Shown in pieces: positions 27,349 to 35,528 of a stretch of 64,000 bases of DNA. The notes beneath the pieces are model-generated. The model searched no databases, was not told the origin of the DNA, and saw nothing but the letters and a program-made list of their open reading frames with translations. This DNA is from Nostoc sp. MG11 (lineage in GTDB: Bacteria > Cyanobacteriota > Cyanobacteriia > Cyanobacteriales > Nostocaceae): contig NZ_JACXXN010000016.1 of NCBI RefSeq assembly GCF_014904695.1, positions 62,001 through 126,000 of the forward strand. The letters are read 5' to 3'. Every line of letters starts with the position of its first letter. Within the stretch, counting starts at the first letter, position 1. The translations under genes and the position numbers were made by a program.

Positions 27349-28074
27349 ATGTCCGACTGCCAAGCAAAATCTGAAACCAGCTACTTAAGTGGATCTAATG
27401 GTAAGTGTTTAACAGCGTTTCAGCGGAAACTGCTGCTAGAGAGTTTGCACAAAAGTTTACCTGAATCTTACCGCCAACGAATTGAAATCATGTTGTTGGT
27501 AGATGAGGGAAAAACGCAAACGGAGATTTGTCAAACCTTGGGGTGTTGTGCAGCAACAGCACGACATTGGATGCATATAGCGCGGGCGGGGATGGCACAC
27601 CAATGGCAAGATTGTCCCATTGGTCGCCCTAAAGCTGTGAATGATCAGTATTTAGAGCGTTTGAAGGAATTAATTAACAGTAGTCCCCGCGAGCATGGCT
27701 ATGCTTTTCGGCGGTGGACAGCTAACTGGCTTGGGAAACATCTAGCAAAAGAATTTGAGATTGAGGTGAGCGATCGCCATATCAAGCGACTGCTCAAACA
27801 GATGGGATTATCCACCTTACCCAAACCCAGCAATTCTGAAGCAAACAGTAATGAGCAGGCTAAGGGTTCCAAAATTTTGATTGGTGATCTCAAATCGGCA
27901 GCTATTACAGATGATTCCGAATTTTTACCTATTGACTTTGCGAAATTAGGAAAACATTTAGACATTCATGGTGCAAAATACATCCGCTCAGGTGCTTTCT
28001 CTGCAACAGTTCAACAATACTCTGGGTTATTCTCTTTCGACAGAAGAATTTCAACAGTGTCTTCAACAAGTTAA
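27349..28074 (+). CDS. Transposase-like helix-turn-helix protein of the peptide-export operon
   Basis: A protein of about 241 residues. It holds two helix-turn-helix-like parts: ESYRQRIEIMLLVDEGKTQ then EICQTLGCCAATARHWMHIA, and after GRPKAV a winged part ending SDRHIKRLLKQMGLST. This resembles the N-terminal DNA-binding region of IS630/homeodomain-like transposases, but no DDE catalytic domain follows; the last 90 residues are unique. The ATG at 27349 is preferred to a TTG at 27286. Its last 107 bases overlap the exporter gene in another frame. Location suggests a regulator of the peptide-export operon; this is inference. Confidence 0.72.
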   Translation: MSDCQAKSETSYLSGSNGKCLTAFQRKLLLESLHKSLPESYRQRIEIMLLVDEGKTQTEICQTLGCCAATARHWMHIARAGMAHQWQDCPIGRPKAVNDQYLERLKELINSSPREHGYAFRRWTANWLGKHLAKEFEIEVSDRHIKRLLKQMGLSTLPKPSNSEANSNEQAKGSKILIGDLKSAAITDDSEFLPIDFAKLGKHLDIHGAKYIRSGAFSATVQQYSGLFSFDRRISTVSSTS

Positions 28075-30685
28075 ATTTATCAACCCAAAAGTCGGCAAGT
28101 TCTGGCAAGGTGATGCCCAACCAGGCATACATATTGCGATCGCTGGTAAGGTCAGGTTGCTAGATAGCGCCGATGAGTTAATCGCCACTTTGGAGGCAGG
28201 TGACTCATTTGGGGAGTTTACCTTGTTTAAGGAGGGTGAGTTTAAACCTTACGCTGCCAGGGCTTCAGTCAACTTGCAACTATGCTTTGTTCCGGGTGAG
28301 ACGTTGTGGCCACTGATGGCTAAATATCCCGAAATTCGGGAGCATTTGCAGGCTAAGGCGCTGTCTCGTAACCCCCAACAGCTGGACTCAGATCAACCTC
28401 CATCTGACTCAAAACTGCTGCATAAAACGGAGATTTTGTCAACGCCAGCAGTAGAGCCACGCCAGAAAAAGATTAGCAAAGCTTATTTTCCCAACTCCAC
28501 GCAGCGAGCGGGGCATTTATTACAGCGTGTGATTCGGCGCTATCCATTTTTTGCCCAACAGAGTGGATCGGATTGCGGTGCAGCTTGTTTAGTGATGGTG
28601 TCTCGCTATTGGGGGAAAAACTTTAGTGTAAATCGCCTGCGGGATATCGCCAATGTTGACCGCAATGGCTCCTCACTGCGGGGATTATCGGCGGCGGCGG
28701 AAAGTATTGGCTTTACCACGCGACCTGTGAAAGCGAGTCTTGACCAATTGGCGAAGCAAAAATTGCCTGCCATTGTCCACTGGGAAGGCAAGCATTACAT
28801 TGTAGTCTACGAAATTACTCCCAAGAGTGTGATTGTAGCTGACCCTGCTGTTGGTCAACGCACCCTCAGCCACCAGCAATTTAAAGCCAACTGGACTGGC
28901 TATACACTGCTGCTGCAACCCACCGCTTGGTTGAAGGATACCAAAGAGGCTACAACTCCCTTTTGGCAATTCTTTGAGTTGATCAAGCCTCACTCTTTAG
29001 TAATGCTAGAAGTGTTTGTCGCTTCTTTATTTATCCAGATATTTGGACTTGTTACACCTCTATTTACTCAGTTAATTTTAGACCGTGTAGTTGTGCAGCG
29101 TTCTGAACTAACCTTAACGGCGGTAGGGTTAGGATTGCTGATTTTTAGTTTATTTCGTGTGGCAATGACGGGGTTGCGGCAATATTTGTTAGACCACACG
29201 GCAAATAAGCTCGATTTAGCATTGATTGTGGGATTTATTCGCCATACCCTGCGGCTACCCTTGAGTTACTTTGAATCGCGTTATGTAGGGGATATTATCT
29301 CTCGTGTACAGGAAAACCGCAAAATTCAACGCTTCCTCTCCGGTGAGGCGTTATCCATCCTACTGGATTTAGTTACTGTCTTTATCTATTTAGGATTAAT
29401 GTTTTGGTACAGTTGGAAAATGGCGTTACTAGTATTAGTGATTGTACCGCCTTTTTTCCTACTAGCATTGATTGCCACACCTTTTTTACAAAAGATTTCT
29501 AGGGAAATCTTTAATGCTGTTGCTAATGAAAGTAGCTATCTGATTGAAGCACTTTCTGGCGTACGAACAGTTAAATCTACAGCAGTAGAACAGACAGTAC
29601 GTTGGCATTGGGAAGAGTTATTAAGTAAGGAAATAAAAACTAACTTTTCCGGGCAAATTATTAGCAATCGCCTACAAATATTCAGCAACACAATTGAAGC
29701 AGTGGTAACTACTATCTTGCTGTGGTTTGGGGCGTACCAAGTGATCCATAACCAGCTAACCATTGGGCAATTGGTAGCATTTAATATGTTGTTGGGAAAT
29801 ATTATTAGACCCTTCCAACGATTAACAGTTTTGTGGAATCAATTGCAAGAAGTGGTGATTGCAGTGGAACGCATTAATGATGTGTTGGATGCGGAACCAG
29901 AAGAAGATTTGCAGCATCAGGCGCGGCAATCTTTGCCACCCATTCAAGGTAACATTCGCTTTGACAACGTAACGTTCCGCTATCACCCTGAAAGCGATAT
30001 CAATGTTTTGGAAAATCTCAGTTTTGAAGTACACAGCGGGCAAATGGTCGCCTTGGTGGGACGGAGTGGTTCGGGAAAAACCACAATTTCTAAGCTGGTT
30101 TTGGGGTTATACTCCCCCACAGATGGCAAAGTGTTGATTGATGAGCAGGATATTACCAGTCTTTCGTTGCGTTCTCTACGCGAGCAGGTTGGGGTAGTTG
30201 ACCAAGATACCTTTTTGTTTGGCGGAACGATTCGGGAAAATATTAGCTTGGCACATCCTGGAGCAACTTTGGCAGAGATTATTGAGGCGGCGCGATTGGC
30301 GGGCGCTGATGAGTTTATTAAAAAGTTACCTATGGGTTATGAAACCCAGATCGGTGAAGGAGGGGGGATGTTGTCTGGAGGACAGCGACAAAGAATTGCG
30401 ATCGCAAAGGCGTTGTTAGGCAATCCCAAGCTGTTGATTTTGGATGAGGCGACTTCTCATCTGGATGCAGAGTCAGAAAGGATTATTCAGACGAATTTAA
30501 ACACAATTCTTAAGGACAGAACCACCTTGGTAATCGCCCATCGCCTTTCAACTGTGCGGAATGCAGATTTGATTTTGGTGCTGGATCGCGGCGTGTTGAT
30601 TGAGAGTGGGACTCACCAAGAGTTGATGGCGAAACGGGGACATTATTTTTATCTCAATCATCAGCAGATGGACGTTGCGGGGTGA
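27968..30685 (+). CDS. C39-peptidase ABC exporter with N-terminal cyclic-nucleotide-binding-like domain
   Basis: A 905-residue bifunctional exporter that cleaves double-glycine leader peptides and exports the core. Residues about 45-135 form a cNMP-binding-like fold (GIHIAIAGKVRLLDSADELI, GDSFGEFTLF). The C39 peptidase has C203 in QQSGSDCGAACLVMVSRYWG and H276 in GKHYIVVYE, then VIVADPAVG. The membrane domain spans about 345-620. The ATPase has GRSGSGKTT, LSGGQRQRIAIAKALL and LLILDEATSHLD. All catalytic residues are intact. The cNMP-like domain is typical of cyanobacterial members of this group. The natural cargo is probably the two Gly-Gly peptides encoded at 33293-33460 and 35529-35696. Confidence 0.93.
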   Translation: MVQNTSAQVLSLQQFNNTLGYSLSTEEFQQCLQQVKFINPKVGKFWQGDAQPGIHIAIAGKVRLLDSADELIATLEAGDSFGEFTLFKEGEFKPYAARASVNLQLCFVPGETLWPLMAKYPEIREHLQAKALSRNPQQLDSDQPPSDSKLLHKTEILSTPAVEPRQKKISKAYFPNSTQRAGHLLQRVIRRYPFFAQQSGSDCGAACLVMVSRYWGKNFSVNRLRDIANVDRNGSSLRGLSAAAESIGFTTRPVKASLDQLAKQKLPAIVHWEGKHYIVVYEITPKSVIVADPAVGQRTLSHQQFKANWTGYTLLLQPTAWLKDTKEATTPFWQFFELIKPHSLVMLEVFVASLFIQIFGLVTPLFTQLILDRVVVQRSELTLTAVGLGLLIFSLFRVAMTGLRQYLLDHTANKLDLALIVGFIRHTLRLPLSYFESRYVGDIISRVQENRKIQRFLSGEALSILLDLVTVFIYLGLMFWYSWKMALLVLVIVPPFFLLALIATPFLQKISREIFNAVANESSYLIEALSGVRTVKSTAVEQTVRWHWEELLSKEIKTNFSGQIISNRLQIFSNTIEAVVTTILLWFGAYQVIHNQLTIGQLVAFNMLLGNIIRPFQRLTVLWNQLQEVVIAVERINDVLDAEPEEDLQHQARQSLPPIQGNIRFDNVTFRYHPESDINVLENLSFEVHSGQMVALVGRSGSGKTTISKLVLGLYSPTDGKVLIDEQDITSLSLRSLREQVGVVDQDTFLFGGTIRENISLAHPGATLAEIIEAARLAGADEFIKKLPMGYETQIGEGGGMLSGGQRQRIAIAKALLGNPKLLILDEATSHLDAESERIIQTNLNTILKDRTTLVIAHRLSTVRNADLILVLDRGVLIESGTHQELMAKRGHYFYLNHQQMDVAG

Positions 30686-30764
30686 AACAAGACGACAAGA
30701 AAGAAGCTTTTCTTGTCTCTGCACTTCCAAAATCCCAAATCCCAAATTGATATCAGGAAACATC

Positions 30765-32288
30765 ATGCCAAACACATTGAATGGAAGGATTCAAACCCAA
30801 ATCCATGAGGTAGAACAGGGCGAGGAAATTTTAAAGGAGCAAACACCAGCTAAATCAACTGATGATTGGGCTGACGCAACCAAAGATTTACTTGATAGCT
30901 TACCCCAGGTTTGGACAAGGGGATTGCTATATTTTTTGGTGATGTCTGTGTCGATCATTTTACCTTGGGCGATGCTATCTAAGGTGGATGAAACGGGTAC
31001 AGCAAGAGGGCGACTTGAGCCAAAGGGAAAAACAGTTAGGCTGGATACTGCTGTGGCGGGTACTGTTGCCGAAATTCGTGTAAAAGAGGGTGATGCAGTT
31101 AAAGTTGGACAGACTTTATTGGTGTTGGAATCGGAATTAGTTAAGGCAGAAATGCGCCAGGCACAGGATAAGTTAGAGGGGCAATTAAATCGACTTTCTC
31201 AGTTAAATTCATCTAAAAGTCAGTTAGTTGTATCTTTGACAACGCAACAGCAACAAAATCAATCTCAACAGTTAGAAAAGCAGGCTCAAATTGATCAAGC
31301 ACGGCAGAATATGAATGCTCTGAAGAATTCTTATGACTTACAAAAAGACGAAAAATTAGCTCAAGTCAATCAGGCACGGCAAACTGTTGAGCATAATCAA
31401 ACTGCTAATAAGTTAGTAAACAGTAGTTTAGCAAGTACCGAGCGGGAAGTTGAACGCTATCGCAGTCTTTGGCAGTCAGGGGTTGTTCCAGAAATTAATG
31501 TTGTCGAGAAGCAAGATATAGCTAAAAACAAGCAACAGTTATACGAACAAAATCAGTCAGATATTCAGCAGGCTAAACTACGTTTGATAGAACAACAGAG
31601 TAGTTATGAGCGGACTATTCGGCAAGCAAATGCAGATATTGAGCAGGCACACTTGCGACTGAAAGAACAGGAAAGAAGTTATCAGACCTTAACTCGTTCC
31701 AGCAAACTAGCTCTGCTAAAAATCGACGAACAACAAAAGAATTTGGAGACAGAAATTACTATGCTTCAGGCAGAAATTGCTCAGAGTAAGAGTCAGATTG
31801 TCTCGTTAAAATTTCAGTTAGGACAACGAGAGTTAAGAGCCACCGTGAATGGTAGAGTGTTTCAGTTACCAATACAACGGGCTGGGTCTGTAGTGCAGCC
31901 TGGAGCAATGATTGCGGAGATTGCACCCCAAGGTTCGCCTTTAATAATTAGGGCGCAAATGGCAACAAATGAGAGTGGTTCTTTGCGAAGAGGGTTGCCA
32001 GTAAAGTTAAAGTTTGATGCTTATCCGTTTCAGGATTATGGAATTGTGGAAGGAGAATTGTTAGAGATTTCACCTACTACCATCGAGGTAGAAACCCCTA
32101 ATGGGAAGGTGGCAGCTTATGACTTGGAAATTGCCCTAAAACAAAATTGTATTCTCTCAGCTAATAAATGTATTGCTTTGCGTGCTGGGGATACGGCGAC
32201 AGCTGAGGTAATTGTGCGCCAACGTCGGATTATTGATTTTCTGCTTGACCCGTTTAAGCAGTTGCAACAGGGTGGGATGAGATTGTAA
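30765..32288 (+). CDS. HlyD-family membrane fusion (adaptor) protein
   Basis: The periplasmic adaptor that connects the inner-membrane ABC exporter to an outer-membrane channel. The chosen ATG (MPNTLNGRIQTQ) follows AGGAAA; an upstream TTG frame is not needed. One membrane helix lies at about residues 70-92 (LLYFLVMSVSIILPWAML). A split lipoyl domain (GTVAEIRVKEGDAVKVGQTL, and RATVNGRVFQLPIQRAGSVV) flanks a long glutamine-rich coiled coil at about 140-360. The beta-barrel end is RAGDTATAEVIVRQR. It is 79 bases downstream of the exporter, in the same operon. No TolC-like protein is in the window. Confidence 0.92.
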   Translation: MPNTLNGRIQTQIHEVEQGEEILKEQTPAKSTDDWADATKDLLDSLPQVWTRGLLYFLVMSVSIILPWAMLSKVDETGTARGRLEPKGKTVRLDTAVAGTVAEIRVKEGDAVKVGQTLLVLESELVKAEMRQAQDKLEGQLNRLSQLNSSKSQLVVSLTTQQQQNQSQQLEKQAQIDQARQNMNALKNSYDLQKDEKLAQVNQARQTVEHNQTANKLVNSSLASTEREVERYRSLWQSGVVPEINVVEKQDIAKNKQQLYEQNQSDIQQAKLRLIEQQSSYERTIRQANADIEQAHLRLKEQERSYQTLTRSSKLALLKIDEQQKNLETEITMLQAEIAQSKSQIVSLKFQLGQRELRATVNGRVFQLPIQRAGSVVQPGAMIAEIAPQGSPLIIRAQMATNESGSLRRGLPVKLKFDAYPFQDYGIVEGELLEISPTTIEVETPNGKVAAYDLEIALKQNCILSANKCIALRAGDTATAEVIVRQRRIIDFLLDPFKQLQQGGMRL

Positions 32289-32403
32289 GGATTTCACGGT
32301 ACTTTTACATTTCTCAACTTCATCACCTACCCCCATTACTTTTTAGGGAAAAAAGTGATTATTTTACTTTTAATTTCGTTTACCTAATTTAAGGAGAAAC
32401 ATC

Positions 32404-33159
32404 ATGTCACAATCTATCACTATTACCAACGAAGATATTCTTAATCAAGTCAAGCTATCCTGTAAAATCCCTGAGTTCATTGAGGGGATTATTACTCGTA
32501 AAGTTATTGCAAATGCCGCAGCTGAGGCGGGTATCAAAGTAGAGACTGAGGAACTTCAAAAAGCAGCTGACCAAATCCGGTTAATGAACAAACTTAATAG
32601 TGCTGATGATACCTGGGCGTGGTTGGAAAAACATAGTCTTTGTATAGATGATTATGAAAAAATTGTCTACAGCACCGTCATTTCTGGAAAGTTAGCTGCT
32701 CATCTGTTTGCAGATAAAGTTGAACCCTATTTCTTTGAAAATCAACTAGATTATGCTGGTGTGGTCATGTATGAGGTTGTTCTGGATAATGAAGACTTGG
32801 CGATAGAACTCTTCTATGCCATTAAAGAAGGTGAGATGAGTTTTTATGATATTGCTCACAAATATATCCAGGATAAGGAATTACGCCGCAAAGGAGGTTA
32901 TCGGGGGATAATGCGCCGCAAAGATTTGAAACCAGAGATTTCAACAAATGTCTTTGCTGCCACGCCTCCCCAGGTTCTTAAACCCATCGTAGCCTCTAAA
33001 GGAGTATACCTAATTTTGGTTGAGGAAATTATTAAACCACAATTGGAGCCTATGCTGCGCTATCAAATTCTTGAGGATTTATTTACAGCCTGGATAAAGC
33101 AGCAAATTAAGCCAGTTGAAATTACTAAAAAACTCGACTTTAGCAGTCTGACAACTTAA
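32404..33159 (+). CDS. PpiC-type peptidylprolyl isomerase of the export operon
   Basis: A 251-residue protein with a SurA-like helical N-terminal part (IPEFIEGIITRKVIANAAAE, then AADQIRLMNKL) and a parvulin-like domain at about 130-220 (AIELFYAIKEGEMSFYDIAH, RRKGGYRGIMRRKDLKPEIS, VLKPIVASKGVYLILVEEI). There is no clear signal peptide. A strong AAGGAG site precedes the ATG. It follows the HlyD gene and closes the operon at a hairpin terminator. Such isomerases recur beside C39 exporters in Nostocales and may help the precursor or exporter fold. Substrate unknown. Confidence 0.85.
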   Translation: MSQSITITNEDILNQVKLSCKIPEFIEGIITRKVIANAAAEAGIKVETEELQKAADQIRLMNKLNSADDTWAWLEKHSLCIDDYEKIVYSTVISGKLAAHLFADKVEPYFFENQLDYAGVVMYEVVLDNEDLAIELFYAIKEGEMSFYDIAHKYIQDKELRRKGGYRGIMRRKDLKPEISTNVFAATPPQVLKPIVASKGVYLILVEEIIKPQLEPMLRYQILEDLFTAWIKQQIKPVEITKKLDFSSLTT

Positions 33160-33205
33160 ATTTTAATTTAACTCAAAAGTCAAGTATTCAAAACCGTTAA
33201 CAGAT

Positions 33206-33236
33206 AATGCCCTCTAATTATTAGAGGGCATTGTTT
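33206..33236. terminator. Hairpin terminator after the export operon
   Basis: A perfect 11-base stem, AATGCCCTCTA (33206-33216) with TAGAGGGCATT (33222-33232), and a five-base loop, followed by GTTT. It lies between the convergent isomerase and precursor genes and can act in both directions. Confidence 0.8.
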
Positions 33237-33292
33237 ACTGCCTTAGACCGCAAGTCTAAAATTATGGACTTTCCATTCAAAATTTTCAGTTG

Positions 33293-33460
33293 CTACAGGA
33301 GTACTGCTATAACAATACTTACTAGAACAGGGTGAGCCTCAATAAAGTCAAGAATCTTACTAAAAAAACTACCACCTAACACATAGGCTAGCTCATCCTC
33401 TGTGAGTTCACAGAGAAAGCTTTCGGAAGGATTTAGGTCACAGACTGTAATACTAGCCAT
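33293..33460 (-). CDS. Double-glycine leader peptide precursor 1 (bacteriocin-like, no Cys in core)
   Basis: A 55-residue peptide found by reading the minus strand. The leader is MASITVCDLNPSESF, then LCELTEDELAYVLGG, with the L/V-x-x-x-L...E-L...V-L-G-G pattern cut by C39 peptidases (GG at 29-30). The core is 25 residues, starting SFFSKILDFIEAHP and ending with a hydrophobic helix (VLVSIVIAVLL). It has no cysteine and only two Ser, so it is probably not a lanthipeptide but a membrane-active bacteriocin-like peptide. A good AAGGAG site lies 11 bases upstream. It faces the exporter operon 134 bases away. Confidence 0.8.
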   Translation of the reverse strand: MASITVCDLNPSESFLCELTEDELAYVLGGSFFSKILDFIEAHPVLVSIVIAVLL

Positions 33461-33878
33461 TTTTAAATGTACTCCTTAGTTAATTTGTGTTGGTTGGGAT
33501 TAGACTTTGAATTGCCTTATCCCGTTACCATAATCTGTTATTCAATCTATTATTTCAAGGTTTATCTCACTAAATAATGTGCCACAATTAATGCAGTTAT
33601 ATATTGATTAATTATCAAATCAAGTGTGCCATTTTTGGGAAAAGAAAAGTTTTATATTTATTTAGATAAATAACATTATATTTGATGGCATATATAAAAT
33701 ATTTCTGACCTTTTTTTTCACTGCTTACTTCATTAACATAAATTAGAAAAACCAATAAAAAATTAGTCCAAGAATTCTCTTAGACTTAAAGATAAAAATT
33801 TAAGGCTATTTCATTCTGGCAATAGCAGCAAACCCCATGCTATTCGCTACAATCTGTTTCACTCAGGTGGGACGTACG
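33461..33878. other. AT-rich intergenic region upstream of precursor 1
   Basis: About 420 bases, very AT-rich, with no convincing gene on either strand. It must contain the minus-strand promoter of precursor 1. No copy of the 15-base motif found near precursor 2 and the kinase is present here. Confidence 0.4.
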
Positions 33879-34010
33879 ATGATTAACCAGATGTCAATAG
33901 AAGAGGCAGCAGATAATTGGAACCTCCTCCTTGCTGCGATCGAGGAAGCTATTTACTATTGCGAAAGTCACCAAGAACTTCTGAAACTGGAAGCAGATGA
34001 GGAGCGTTAA
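33879..34010 (+). pseudogene. Truncated DUF433-like antitoxin relic
   Basis: A 43-codon frame reads MINQMSIEEAADNWNLLLAA, then IEEAIYYCESHQELLKLEAD, ending EER and a TAA. After the TAA the same frame continues as RLEQQRASLEPKTTH to a TGA at 34056-34058, so the TAA looks like a premature stop within an original gene of about 60 codons. The pattern resembles small DUF433-type antitoxins common in cyanobacteria. Family assignment is from memory of the pattern and is tentative. Confidence 0.5.
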
Positions 34011-34035
34011 CGCCTCGAACAACAACGAGCCTCCC

Positions 34036-34155
34036 TTGAGCCTAAAACTACTCATTGATGAAGACTCCCAGGCAAAACCTTTAGTTAATTTGTTACGGAG
34101 TGCTGTCACGATGTCAAATGGTCTATTACCTTTCCTTCTTTCTCACGTCTTCTGA
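34036..34155 (+). pseudogene. Truncated DUF5615-like toxin relic
   Basis: Overlapping the end of the antitoxin relic, a frame from TTG reads LSLKLLIDEDSQAKPLVNLL, then RSA, the N-terminal end of DUF5615 PIN-like toxins with the conserved LIDED. After RSA the similarity stops (a usual G-H-D-V is missing) and the frame ends at 34155. It is therefore a decayed toxin partner. Confidence 0.5.
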
Positions 34156-34775
34156 GAGGATTTCTTTTTGAACAGGACTCCAAATCCTAGTACAGAAACT
34201 AAACTGAGGATGGTGGAGGGTTCTGGAACGGTGACACCATCATAACGCCCCCCGACTAGCAGGGGCCCAGCATCTCCCACCTCTAGCGGAGCCGTTAAAT
34301 CTGGTTCAGTAAGAGTTTGAGCGACAAAACGCGTCCCCAAGAGAATAACTCCTCCTGTAAAAGTAACGCGTGGAGCTCGGAAAAGCTCTCCAGAGTCCTC
34401 CAAGATAAAGTTATTATCAACTTCAATATTGGCAAAAAGGTTAGATATGCCAATTTGCCCATCTCCATTAACATCTCCCCAGATTACCTCGTCATCAACT
34501 TCATCGAGTTCAGGAAATAAAAACAGCTCTATTGTAGTGATATCTAGTTCTGTACCCTCATTTAGAAAGTTTTGTTGACCGCTGATATCAGGTGCATTCC
34601 ATACAAGAACCGTACGAGGGGGATTCACGCCAATTCCGAAATTGCGGGAAGGGAGATTGCGATCAGGGGTTGTCAAAACGGGTTCGACTAATATAGCAGC
34701 AGCAGCTGGAGCTAAAGAAAGAAGACTGCTGACTGCCGCACTAATAACGAGCGTTCCTATATTTTTAGTATTCAT
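34143..34775 (-). CDS. PEP-CTERM sorting domain protein
   Basis: A 210-residue exported protein from MNTKNIGTLVISAA, with a signal peptide ending about SLAPAAA. The C terminus is the sorting signal: VPEPSTILSLVSVLGFGVLF followed by KKKSSQKT. The exosortase system removes this tail. The middle holds VIWGDVNGDGQIGISNLFAN, a dockerin-like DxNxDG calcium loop. The function is unknown. A long perfect hairpin upstream (34813-34848) separates it from the lanM relic. Confidence 0.85.
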   Translation of the reverse strand: MNTKNIGTLVISAAVSSLLSLAPAAAAILVEPVLTTPDRNLPSRNFGIGVNPPRTVLVWNAPDISGQQNFLNEGTELDITTIELFLFPELDEVDDEVIWGDVNGDGQIGISNLFANIEVDNNFILEDSGELFRAPRVTFTGGVILLGTRFVAQTLTEPDLTAPLEVGDAGPLLVGGRYDGVTVPEPSTILSLVSVLGFGVLFKKKSSQKT

Positions 34776-34812
34776 GACCTTAAAGAGAGACGTATAAAGC
34801 AACATTGTTAAC

Positions 34813-34848
34813 AATACTTAATTTTGATAACTGTCAAAATTAAGTATT
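34813..34848. terminator. Perfect 15-base inverted repeat after the lanM relic
   Basis: AATACTTAATTTTGA at 34813-34827 pairs perfectly with TCAAAATTAAGTATT at 34834-34848 around a six-base loop. It starts four bases beyond the lanM relic stop on the minus strand. Position suggests a terminator. The stem is AT-rich with no long T run, so another structured role is possible. Confidence 0.6.
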
Positions 34849-34851
34849 TCC

Positions 34852-35187
34852 TTATTCCCAAATAAGCACTGAAGGCAACAATTCTGGAGATACTAAGCGT
34901 AACAACTGATACCCTACTCCTGCTGTACCTCGCAAAAAACTAGGGTTAAAAAGCCAGTTAGGTAATACATCAAAAGTATATCCTCCGTTTTCTTTTGCTC
35001 TTTCCACTACCCATGCTGCCTTCTTCCTAGCAGTTTTTAGCCATTCCTGCTTACCAAGTTTTTGGAAAGCGACAACAATATAGTGGGACTTAGACAAAAA
35101 ATAGCCAGAAAAAACACTCAAATGTATATACAGAGAGACTTCGACATCGGTTTGCTTAGTTTCTTGATATATATGGGTTTCAAGCAT
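34852..35187 (-). pseudogene. C-terminal relic of a LanM-type lanthipeptide synthetase
   Basis: The frame ends LFNPSFLRGTAGVGYQLLRL, then VSPELLPSVLIWE and TAA. This is the characteristic C-terminal end of the LanC-like cyclase domain of class II synthetases (F-N-P-S-F...G-T-A-G-x-G-Y-x-L-L-R...LPSVLLWE). Similarity starts about QKLGKQEWLKTARKKAAWVV, near 35070; upstream codons do not continue the domain. The dehydratase domain and the zinc-binding Cys/His part are missing. About 1000 residues are therefore deleted, and the gene cannot work. Confidence 0.75.
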
Positions 35188-35225
35188 TTTTGAGTCTTTG
35201 GTGTATTTTCCCTGCCCTGTATGGG

Positions 35226-35249
35226 TTTGAGGCTTGTTTCTGCCTCAAA
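35226..35249. terminator. Hairpin upstream of the lanM relic
   Basis: TTTGAGGC at 35226-35233 pairs with GCCTCAAA at 35242-35249 around an eight-base loop. It lies 21 bases beyond the stop of the small unknown ORF at 35270. It may terminate transcription from the precursor 2 unit. Confidence 0.4.
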
Positions 35250-35269
35250 AATGTTTAAGTCCCGATAGT

Positions 35270-35416
35270 TCAGTGTTGAATAAATTCAGCATAGATTCTG
35301 CTTTTGAGACGTTCTTCAATGAGATTTTGGTCAAGCTTTTGTGGATTAAAATCTGGATCGAAAGAACGATTGAAGGATTCTAAAATAAAGATTATGTTGG
35401 TTGCTATAGTAGCCAT
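35270..35416 (-). CDS. Small ORF of unknown function in the lanthipeptide locus
   Basis: A 48-residue frame, MATIATNIIFILESF, then NRSFDPDFNPQKLDQN, then LIEERLKSRIYAEFIQH. It lies between precursor 2 and the lanM relic on the same strand. I do not recognise it. It could be the broken 5' part of a deleted gene, since the downstream lanM is also truncated, or a short independent gene. It has no Gly-Gly leader. Confidence 0.3.
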   Translation of the reverse strand: MATIATNIIFILESFNRSFDPDFNPQKLDQNLIEERLKSRIYAEFIQH

Positions 35417-35528
35417 TTGTGATAATTATACTACTGCCATTTACATTTTGTTTACAACGATTCCCCTACGAATTTACAAAGTATATACTAGGGGAATCAT
35501 TGCGCCTCAAATAGTGGTTAGTAAGTTA

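Noticed and set aside
34813-34848. 15-base perfect inverted repeat as ends of an insertion element
   Set aside because: The arms are only six bases apart, so they form a hairpin and do not bracket any element; no transposase is adjacent.
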